Assembly: GCF_029168945.1 (NCBI RefSeq)
Contig: NC_083602.1
Coordinates: 46,127,442-46,191,441, forward strand
Source: Cannabis sativa
Lineage: Eukaryota; Streptophyta; Magnoliopsida; Rosales; Cannabaceae
Reading direction: 5' to 3'
Length of the DNA stretch: 64,000 bases
Program-made: the position numbers and the translations under genes
Shown here: positions 33,701 through 43,699 of the stretch, one piece after another
How positions within the stretch are numbered: position 1 is the first letter of the stretch
Layout of the letters: each line of letters begins with the position of its first letter
Notes under the pieces: generated by a model
Told to the model about the DNA's origin: nothing
Database searches by the model: none
What the model saw: the letters and a program-made list of their open reading frames with translations, nothing else

Positions 33701-35070
33701 GGTGGTTCGGGAATTTTTAGATGTTTTTCCCGAAGAACTTCCAAGGTTACCACCTCAGCGGGAGATTGACTTTGTAATAGATTTTGCGCTAGGGGTGGAA
33801 CTGGTTTCCAAGGCTCCATATAGAATGGCTCCAGCTGAACTTAAGGAGTTAAAGATTCAGCTCCAAGGGTTGCTTGACATAGGGTTTATCCGGCCTAGTG
33901 TGTCACCCTGGGGAGCTCCGGTTTTATTCGTCAAGAAGAAAGATGGAACTATGAGGATGTGCATCGATTACAGAGAATTGAACAAGCTGACAGTGAAGAA
34001 TAAATATCCATTACCTAGGATCGATGATTTGTTCGATCAGCTTCAGGGGAAGACAGTCTTTTCTAAGATTGATCTCCGTTCGGGTTATCATCAGTTGAAA
34101 ATCTGAGAGGAGGACATTCCGAAGACGGCTTTCCGCACTAGGTATGGACATTATGAATTTTTGGTTATGTCGTTTGGACTAACCAATGCTCCTACAACAT
34201 TCATGGATTTGATGAATAGAGTATTCAAGGATTTCCTCGATATCTGTGTGATTGTGTTTATCGATGACATCCTTGTGTACTCTCAGTCTGAAGAGGAGCA
34301 TGAGTTACATCTTCAGATGGTACTGCAACGGCTTCGGGAACACAAGCTTTATGCCAAGTTCAAGAAATGCGAATTTTGGCTATCTCAGGTGTCCTTCTTA
34401 GGGCACATTGTGAGCAAAGATGGGATCAAGGTGGATCTCGGGAAGATCGAATCCGTCAGGGATTGGCCGAGACCGAAGACAGTGACAGAGATTAGAAGCT
34501 TCTTGGGTTTAGCTGGGTACTATCGTAGGTTCGTGGAAGGGTTTTCAAAAATTTCAATGCCCCTAACCAAACTTACAAAGAAGAATCAGCGGTTTGTCTT
34601 GTCAGACAAGTGCAAAGCTAGTTTTCAGGAGCTGAAGCAGAGGTTGATTACCGCTCCAGTGCTTGCTTTGCCTTCAGACAATGAGAAGTTTGTAGTTTAT
34701 TGTGATGCATCTAGACAGGGTCTGGGGTGTGTGTTGATGCAAGCCGATCGGGTCATCGCTTATGCTTCCCGTCAGTTAAAGGATTATGAACAGCGATACC
34801 CGACTCATGATCTAGAGTTGACCGCGGTGGTTTTTGCATTGAAGATTTGGCGGCATTACCTTTACGGAGAAAGGTGTGAAATCTATACCGACCATAAAAG
34901 TCTCAAGTATTTCTTTACTCAGAAAGATTTGAACATGAGACAGAGGCGTTGGTTGGAATTAGTGAAAGATTACGACTGTGAGATTCTCTATCACCCTGGG
35001 AAGGCCAATGTAGTGGCCGATGCCCTGAGCAGGAAGGGTCCCGGGCAAGTAGCTAGCATGGTTCAAATCT
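33701..35070 (+). pseudogene. Chromovirus reverse transcriptase and RNase H
   Basis: RT begins within the 502-aa frame ([44 protein letters not shown]) and is cut by TGA at 34104-34106. It resumes at 34161 with [19 protein letters not shown], the FIDDILVYS active site, [11 protein letters not shown] and [14 protein letters not shown]. RNase H follows ([45 protein letters not shown]) and then the linker [14 protein letters not shown]. One stop only, so most of the enzyme is intact in sequence. Confidence 0.92.
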
Positions 35071-36638
35071 CGCCTCAGCTAGCAGAGGATATGGTTAGAT
35101 TCGGCATTGAGTTTGTGGTAGGTCAGCTTCACAACTTAACGCTGCAATCTGATCTGTTGGAAAGAATTAAAGCCGCTCAGATGACTGATCCAGAGTTAGT
35201 GAAGATCAGAGATGAGGTTTTGGCTGGTCAAGCCAGGGACTTTTCAGTGTCAGACAACTGGATGCTTTTGTATAAAGCTAGGGTTTGTGTTCCGAATAGT
35301 GTGGAACTCAGGAATGAGATCTTTGAGGAGGCTCATTCTACCCCTTATTCTCTGCATCCCGGCACCACTAAGATGTACCAAGATCTTAAACCGTACTTCT
35401 GGTGGAGCGGTATGAAGAAGAATTTGGTAGAATTCGTATCGAGGTGCCTCACTTGTCAGCAGATTAAGGCTGAACATTAGAAACCAGCAGGGTTGTTGCA
35501 GCCTTTAACCCTACCGGAATGGAAGTGGGAAGATATCACGATGGATTTCGTGGTCGGGTTACCTAGGACCACGGGTTTGTTTGATTCCATCTGGGTAGTG
35601 GTGGATCGATTCATGAAATCTGCTCATTTTCTGCCTGTTAGAACAACATTTAGAGTGGATTAGTTGGCAGAATTGTATGTCAGAGAGATTGTAAGACTTC
35701 ACGGGGTACCGAAGTCTATAGTTTCGGATAGGGATCTGAAGTTCACCTCCAAATTTTGGCAGAGTTTGCAACGAGCAATGGGTACAAAGCTGAAATTCAG
35801 TACAACATTCCATCCTCAGACTGATGGTCAGTCCGAAAGGACAATTCAGATATTGGAGGACATGTTACGAGCCTGTGTTATGGACTTTGAAGGCTTTGGA
35901 ATAAATATCTACCGTTGATAGAATTTTTCTTACAACAACAATTATCAGAGTACGATAGGGATGGCTCCCTATGAACTGTTATACGGTAGAAAGTGTAGAT
36001 CTCCCATCCACTGGGATGAGACAGGGGAGAGAAAATACTTAGGTCAAGAGTCAGTGCAGCGGACCAATGAGGCAATAGAGAAGATAAAAGCTAGAATGCT
36101 TGCCTCACAGAGTAGACAGAAAAGTTATGCAGATCCGAAACGCAGAGATGTTGAGTTCCAAGTAGGGGACCATGTGTTTTTACGGGTATCTCCAATGAAG
36201 GGGATCAAACGTTTCGGGAAAAGAGGCAAGTTATGCCCTAGATTTACAGGACCTTTCGAGATTCTCGAGAAGATAGGTCAAGTGGCATACCGGTTAGCGT
36301 TGCCTTTAGCTTTATCAGCAGTTCACAACGTATTCCATGTCTCGATGTTGAGAAAATACGTTTCAGATCCCTCTCATATACTCAGTTATGAGAGCCTAGA
36401 ACTGCAGGCAGATATGTCTTACGAAGAACAGCCAGTGCAGATCCTGGATAGAAAGGATAAAGTCCTTCGGAATAAGACCATAGCTTTGGTCAAAGTTCTC
36501 TGGAGAAACAGCAAGGTGGAGGAAGCCACCTGGGAGCTAGAATCAGATATGAGAGCTCAATATCCAGAGTTATTCAGGTTAGATTTCGGGGACGAAATCC
36601 TTTTAAGGGGGAATAGTTGTAAAGACCGCTTAGTTTAA
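35071..36638 (+). pseudogene. Chromovirus integrase with chromodomain
   Basis: H2C2 zinc finger ([12 protein letters not shown] ... [11 protein letters not shown]), a TAG at 35478-35480, then the catalytic core: [13 protein letters not shown] (first Asp), [15 protein letters not shown], a TAG at 35661-35663, [15 protein letters not shown] (second Asp) and [11 protein letters not shown] (Glu downstream). A frameshift near 35910 is followed by an open frame 35961-36638 with GPY/F (PRFTGPFEILEKIGQ) and chromodomain (KVLWRNSKVEEATWELE). At both TAGs the minus-strand chromovirus has glutamine, so CAG to TAG is likely. Confidence 0.92.
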
Positions 36639-38165
36639 TTTGGAAATTAGCAGTTAATCATGTTTAATTATGAAAATTATTTATAGCTATTTAAATAATT
36701 ATTTATACTGTTATTATTGAATTCTGAGATGCATTTTATGTTGTTTATTAGTTTTCATAATTTTGCATTTCCGGTGCCCGGAACATGGAACTCGGTGTTT
36801 GGCTCAGTAAAATCACAACTTAGTATGTTAGTAGTGTGGGACGGATTATTAGACATTGGGAATGTCGGGAATGGCCGGGAATTTAGAATTTCCCAAAATA
36901 CCCCTTTAGTGTTATTTATGTTATTTTAGCATGGAGGGGCAAATTGGTCATTTTTCCCCATTGTTATTTTGTCCTTTAGTGGACTTAATAATTGGAAATT
37001 ATGTGTTTTATTATGCTTTTTGTTGGCTGAAGTATTAGGGGTTAAGTTACTCTTATTTCATTTTTTCCAAAGTTAGAAAAGTTAGAAGTTAGAAAAATTC
37101 AAAGGCTCTCTTTTCTTCTCCCTAGTTCGGTTTTGAGCAGCTGGGTTTGGGGGGAGATTCTCTTGGATTTCAAGCTGGTTTTGGCATAGATCTTGTCCTC
37201 AAGTTGTTGGTAAGATCCTTGTAGCTCTTCCTCTTAGTTTCTTGAAGATTTTTGATGAAATGTTGATGTTTGCATGCTTAGTTTAAGTTGAGATTGCTGC
37301 TGTGATTCTGTAGTTGTTGCATGAGTTAGGGTTTGATTTCTGCAATTTTTATATACTTGAATATGTGATTTTAATCAGGGTTTATTGCATGATATGTTGC
37401 TTAGTCAAGTTTTGAGTTTTAGAACTCAATCTTTGACCTTTAATGGTGAATTGAGTTTCTGTGTGTGAAGCTCGATTTTGTTGCTTTAGAAATGTTCTAG
37501 GGGATGTATAGAACAGGTCTGGAAGGTTTAAGGTTAATTGGATTTGATTTGGTTGAGTTATGAATTTTTGAATTTCTGCCTGCGAGGAACTAGAATTCCG
37601 GTTGTGCATCCGGAATTTCGATAGGTTTTGAAAATTCCCAGAACCGGAATTCCGGTTGGACAACCGGTCTGCCGGTTGGGTGATTTTCAGAAACCCTAGT
37701 TTTCCTCGTTTTTATGTTATTTGGGGTATTGCCATGCTTTTTATCGATAGGGAAACTTTTAGTTCCTAGTTTAAGTCCCCGGGAAGTGATTTAGCGTATC
37801 ACTTATAGTGTTGTGATTTTTATGGTTTAGGAGCCTGTAATCCGCCGCGCAGATAGTTCAAGTGAGGTTGACCGGCACACCTGAATTCAGAATTGAGGTA
37901 ATATTAGTATAACATTATGCATATGTAGATTACATGTTTAGCGTGCATGTAGGAAGCCTGTTAGATTACATTAGATATGTATGTTGGCTTCGAACCATCC
38001 GACTGTGTCACGTCGGTATAGGCTGGAGTATGACCAGCAGCTGGAGTATGACCAGTTCGACCGATTAGGCTGATACTGTAACACGTCGGTACAGGCTGGA
38101 GTATGACCAGCAGCCGGAGTATGTTTAAAATCACGTAATACGCCTATGCTAGTTAGGGTGTTACA
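36618..38165 (+). repeat. 3' LTR of plus-strand chromovirus, internally deleted
   Basis: 1,548 bp. It matches the 5' LTR up to CAGCCGGAGTATG, then joins TTTAAAATCACGTAATACG, skipping the 521 bp that correspond to 31096-31616. The junction lies at an AGTATG shared by both sides. Palindrome AACCGGAATTCCGGTT at 37642-37657. Confidence 0.9.
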
Positions 38166-38170
38166 GTTAT

Positions 38171-39317
38171 TGTTTATTGTTGTCTTCTTGAGTTTAAATA
38201 TGTTTAATTGAGTAGAATAGAGCAGGTTTTGATGTATGATTAGTTGATTTTAAGCAAGTATGGAGTTTTGCACTAAAACTTGGGTTTTTATGGGTGATAT
38301 GTTGTTTTTGCTTGCTGTAGCTGCTGTGGTTATTGTTGTTGTGTTCAGCAGTTTAGATATGAGTTTTTATGTGGTTTAATACATGAGTTAGGGGTTGTTT
38401 GAAGGGTTAGTCAAGTTTTGAGTTTTTGAACTCGATCTTGAACCTTCAATGGTGAAACTCGTTTCTGTGATTAAAGCTTGGTTTTATTGCTTTGGAATTG
38501 TTCATTAGGGTCTAATTAGTAGGTTTGGAAGGTTGCATGAAGTTTGGGGTTGTTTTGTGTGAGAAATGAAATTTTTAAGGTTTCCGGCACTGAACCGGAA
38601 TTCCGGTTTAGTATGGCCTATAGGAACTGAAATTCCAGTTGGTGTCCTGGGTTCCTCCCAGAATCAGAATTCCGGTTGTAGAACCGGTCTACCGGTTGGG
38701 AAAAATTTAGGAACCCTAGTTCTTCCCATTTTTGTGTTATTTAGGGTATTGCCATGTTATTTATCGATAAGGCTAGAGTATGACTAGCGCACCGAGTATA
38801 GGCTGTTACTTTGTCAAAAGTATCGTCGTACGAACGTTCGAGACTGAGTACCGTGTGGGACACGGGGATTAGGGTTGTGGTCAAGGGTATGGGCGTCTGA
38901 TCATAACCCGAGATATATGTATGTTTTATGATTTATGCTTTTCTTACTGAGTCTATCGACTCACAGTGCTATGTTTATGTGTAGGTAAGGGCAAGGCCAA
39001 AGCTGAGGAACCGTGAGGACGAACCGATGAAGATTGTACATGTCGGGGCGGTTAGGCCTAGAGATTACGATCCTCGGGACATTAGGGCTTCTGTAGTTAG
39101 TCGCTAGGCGACAAGTATTTTGTAATGAACAGTAAACTTTTTGTAAAGTATTTTGTAAATAGGATCCCAAAGTATTTTGTAGGAAATGTTATAAGTATTT
39201 AATTAAATAAGTAAAATTTTAATTAATCACGATTTTCATAAACCTCGTTGATTAGCAACGAGTTGCACAGTACGTTTAAAAATCACTTAACATGCATATG
39301 CTAGTTAGGGTGTTACA
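38171..39317 (+). repeat. Solo LTR of chromovirus family 1, part 2
   Basis: Second half of the solo LTR begun at 28720. It has AACCGGAATTCCGGTT at 38593-38608 and ends GCTAGTTAGGGTGTTACA. It is clearly more diverged from the two LTRs of the nested element than those are from each other, so it is an older insertion. Confidence 0.87.
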
Positions 39318-39690
39318 GTACGGGCGTCAGTGATATATGATGAGTACCGAGCGTAGGTACAAGCTCACTTGATTAGGTGATGCAATTTCCTGGCAATGTA
39401 TTGGGCGTAAGTACGGGCGTCAGTGATATATGATGAGTACTGATCGTATGCACGAGCTCACCTGATTAGGTGATGTGATTTCTGGGCGACGTACTAGGCG
39501 TAAGTACGGGCATCAGTGATATATGATAAGTACCGAGCGTGGGTACAGGCTCCCCTGATTAGGTGATGTGATTTTCTTAGCAACGTACTAGGCGTAAGTA
39601 CGGATGTCAGTGACTTATGCTAAGTACCGGACGTAGGTACGAGCTCGTCTGATTAGACGATGCGATATATTGGTGCCATATTGTGGCATG
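39318..39690 (+). repeat. 93-bp tandem repeat in family-2 LTR
   Basis: Units begin GTACGG(G)CGTCAGTGA at 39318, 39411, 39504 and 39598. Each holds one hairpin (TCACCTGATTAGGTGA type). The solo LTR at 28720 is inserted at a unit boundary (TSD GTACG). Confidence 0.85.
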
Positions 39691-40397
39691 GGCTCACTTG
39701 ATTAGGTGATACAATTATATGATATATGGGTGTAGGTCTTTGGCACAGGCTCACCTCATTAAGTGATGTTGTTATGCGATATATGGGTGTCAGGCTATTG
39801 CACGGGCTTGCCTGATTAGGCAATGCAATATAGGATTATCAAATTAAAGCATCAACTTGCTTGATTAAGCAACGCGATGTTATGAAGATGGTTGCTTTAT
39901 GAGGTAAAATATATGTAATTTATATGATTAAATGAATATGAATTCTATTATTGGTATAATAGTTTTGTATTACCAAATATCTGTATACTGATATTTATTC
40001 GTGGCAGATGCCGGTAGTGATTTGGATTTATCTTATGAATAGTGTGTGACGATTTGATTCTTATTGTGTATAAATGATAATATTCGAATAATAAACTATA
40101 TGATTGTTATTATTACTTTTCTTGCTGAGTTCTTGTGACTCACTGGTGCTATGTGGTGCAGGTAAAGGCAAAGAAAAGCTTGATCAACCACGAGGTGAAA
40201 ATCTTCTCCAGCAATGTACATATTGACCTCACCGGCCTGCGTGCCAGTTTCCAGGAGTTGTTTTAGACTGGTTGTATCTGTTGTGTATTCTGATTTTGTG
40301 TTTAAATGGTTGTCGTATATATTTCTTTAGCAAAACTTTTTATAACAGGGATCCCCGAAACACACTTTTTATGCTGTTATAATGTTCGTTTTTAGTA
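39323..40397 (+). repeat. Family-2 Ty3 LTR, plus orientation, part 2
   Basis: Continues from 28719. It contains tandem units of about 93 bp and a row of hairpins (39365-39872), then the region inverse to 40880-41130 (TTTAGCAAAACTTTTTATAAC). It breaks off before the LTR end. The missing last 120 bp explain why no TSD is found. Confidence 0.83.
39365..39872 (+). repeat. Series of hairpins with covarying stems
   Basis: Sites at 39365 (TCACTTGATTAGGTGA), 39458 (TCACCTGATTAGGTGA), 39645 (TCGTCTGATTAGACGA), 39694, 39751 (TCACCTCATTAAGTGA), 39808 (TTGCCTGATTAGGCAA) and 39857 (TTGCTTGATTAAGCAA). A degenerate copy lies near 28671. The loop GATT is constant while both stem arms change together. The same series, inverted, is at about 41404-41818 and 47757-48170. 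Confidence 0.8.
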
Positions 40398-40758
40398 TGT
40401 CACTAAAAGCCAAATAGAATAACTCATTAAATGGTAATTATGTCACCAAGAACCAAATGGAATAACTCATTACATACAGAATTAATAGAGTATACTTATA
40501 ACTCGCTGACTGCACAGTCTTAAGCGAGACAAGAATGTACAAACTATCAATTTTTGTATTGACAAGAAACCATCTTGTCTCGAAAGGCGTCATCCCACGG
40601 GAAACATAGACAACACATAGCGAGGCATATACCTCGCTGTAAGTAAAGAAGTATCGACGAGGTGAATTAGTTATTAGAACACTTAGCGTATAATATCTGT
40701 TATAATAACTAAGTGTAATAACTTGAAGGACATGATTGTCCAGTCTGCAATGACTTAT
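40398..40758 (+). repeat. Old LTR-like remnant, part 1
   Basis: Begins TGTCACTAAAAGCCAAAT; a 41-bp near-repeat of that start follows at 40439. It continues after the nested element at 50062-50587. No frame. Possibly an LTR of an unrelated family. 40754-40758 (CTTAT) is the TSD of the nested element. Confidence 0.4.
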
Positions 40759-43090
40759 TGTAACGCCCTAATCTATAGGGACGCCACGTGTGTGATTTTA
40801 TAAACTAGTTTAATACTAATAGAATAATTAATTATTAAAAACCGTGATAATATTAAAAACTTGACTAAAATAAAACACTAAAAATGGACATTATAACGGC
40901 ATAAAAAGTGTGTTCTGGGAATCCCTGTTGTAAAAAGTTTTGCTAAAGAAATATGTACGACAACCATTTAAACATAAAATCAAAATACACAGCAGATACA
41001 GCCAGTCTAAAACAACTCCTGGCAACTCGGCACGCAGGCCGGCGAGGTCAATATGTACATTGCTGGAGAAGACTGCCACCTCATGGTTGATCTAGCTTTT
41101 CTTTGCCTTTACCTGCACCACATAGCACCCGTGAGTCACAAGGACTCAGCAAGAAAAGTAATAATAACAATCATATAGCTTATTATTCGAATATTGTAAT
41201 TTATACACAATAAAAATCAAACCATCACACTTTGTTCATAAGATGAAATCCAAATCACTACTGGCATCTGCCACGAATAAACATTAGTATACAGATATTT
41301 GGTAATACAAAACCATTATACCAATAATGGAATTCATATTCATTTAATCATATAAATAATATATATGTTACCTCATAAAGCAACCATCTTCATGACATCA
41401 TGTTGCCTAATTAGGCAAGTCGATGCTTTAATCTGATGATCTTGTATTGTATCGCCTAATCAGGCAAGCCCATGCCATAGCCTGGCACCCATATGTCGCA
41501 TAACTGCATCACCTAATCAGGTGAGCCTATGCCCAAAAACCTGCACCCATATATCATACAATTGCATCACCTAATCAGGTGAGCCCGTGCCACAATCTGG
41601 CACCAATATATCGCATCGTCTAACTAGACGAGCTCGTACCTATGCCTGGTACTTATCATGTCACTGACGCCTGTACTTACGCCCAGTACGTCGCCAGGAA
41701 AATCGCATCACCTAATCAGGTGAGCCCGTACCTACACTCGGTACTCATCATATATCACTAACGCCCGTACTTACGCCCAGTACGTTACCAGGAAAATTGC
41801 ATCACCTAATCAGGTGAGCCAACATATCACATGCATAATATTATCACATTATCAATACTCAACCAATCAATCTTTTCAATATATAACAATATTAACTATA
41901 TCTCAATATTAATCAATTCATAACAATACTAATTGTATTACATACAATGTACTATGCAGTACAATATACTTTTCAATATATAACAATATTAACTATATCT
42001 CAATATTGATCAATTCATAACAGTACTAACGGTATTACATACAACATACTATGCAGTACAATATACTTTTCTATATATAACAATATTAACTATATCTCAA
42101 TATTGATCAATTCATAACAATACTAACGGTATTACATACAAAGTACTATGCAGTACAATATACTTTTCTTACCTTTAATCCAGGTTCATACATTTCAATC
42201 AATCCAAGTGGAGAACTATCCTCGATGATCCCAGCCCTATGTCACAACAACGATAAACTAATAAGTGTTTATCCTAAAACACTGCTTATATTCACATAAG
42301 ACAATCTAGGATTTTCTACCAAACCCCGCAGTATAAATACACTAAAATAAAACTTATATTTCAGCTCTAAAACATACACCATATTGTAGAGCTCGTCTCA
42401 AGCTTCGAAACGGTATATAGAATATCCAAAACGGACACCCGAGTCAAAAGTTATGACAAAAATACGATTTCTGATCTCTTAGGAATTTCTATAAACTGTG
42501 AAATACGAAAATTTCAATTTTCGCACTCACCGAAACACTACCAAAACTTATCCAAATCACTCCAAACTTTACAGGGTGCATGTATGCCATAAATACTACC
42601 ATCCTTACGTAACAGAAATAAAAATCGACCCCTTAAATGAAAAACGCCATTAACGTTCGGACTAAGCTTTAAAAAGTTCCAAACTCGATTTCTAACTCAA
42701 AAATCACTTCTAATTCAACAAGAAAATATCGAAACTAGTCCCATGACTAACCGAGAACAATTCTATAAGGTCAGAACCTTCATAACTATTCTAATTCATA
42801 AAACCCCTATACGAAACCAATTGTTTTTAAACTTAAAACGAAATTAAACCATACCTTAAGCTTTCCCTCTTCAAAGATTTGCTATCCTGCTACTACCAGA
42901 GCTTAGATCGCTAAGTTTTGGATTGAAAATTGAAGAAAATAGATATAAGGGGAGAAGGTTTTATCGAAGGAGGGAGAACGAGGGTTTCGTTCGTCGTTCG
43001 TTCGTTCGTTCGTTTCACCGATAACTTAATATATATATATATATATAAAAGTTAACTTACGTTAACTTATATATAAATAATATTATAATA

Positions 43091-43122
<32 letters not shown>

Positions 43123-43699
43123 TAATATAATATATTAATAATAATAATATAATAATATTAATAAAAACTTTATTATTAATAATTATCTTATTATTTCTTA
43201 GCCACTAAGAAATCTCTATTTTTAGGGTATTTGGTCAACTTCGAGTACCCTAAAATACCCCGATATTTCTAAAATCAACTTATCCTAATAATCTCATCAA
43301 TATTTCTAACTAAAACTGTTGTGACATTTTTGGCCTCCAATCAGGTCTCCAGGGTCGCCAAACTTGAAAATATTTTTATTTCACAAATAACTCATATTAT
43401 ATCCACGTATTTCAAATAAATCCCCGTAATTAACAAATTACGCTTATATATCCACTTATTGAGTCTCCGGGGTCGCCGAACCTGAAATATTTTTATTCCA
43501 CATATAGCTCATATTACATTCACACATGCTATATTAATCTCCGTAATTAACAAATTACGATTATTTACTCACTTATAGCACAATTTAAATTTTATGCTGA
43601 AATAAATTAGTAGGATCATAATCCCACTTATTACCTGATTAATTCATAATATCAATATAAACCCTAATTATTTACCATTTAACTTATCGGGATATTACA
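40759..43699 (-). repeat. 3' LTR of family-2 element
   Basis: 2,941 bp; plus strand TGTAACGCCC...GATATTACA. It contains the hairpin series (41404-41818), three 96-bp tandem units (about 41877-42165, CAATATATAACAATATTAAC) and an (ATA)n tract near 43095. Confidence 0.92.

Larger units (their letters stand above)
29418..38165 (+). mobile_element. Chromovirus (Tekay/Del-like), plus strand, nested in its own family's solo LTR
   Basis: 8.7-kb element with LTRs 29418-31658 and 36618-38165, PBS TGGTATCAGAGCC (31662-31674), gag, protease, RT, RNase H, integrase and chromodomain in order, a polypurine-like AAGGGGGAATAGT before the 3' LTR, and an exact TSD GTTAT (29413-29417 and 38166-38170). LTRs are about 98% identical in shared parts, but the 3' LTR carries a 521-bp deletion. 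Coding is broken by at least four stops and two frameshifts. Confidence 0.94.
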
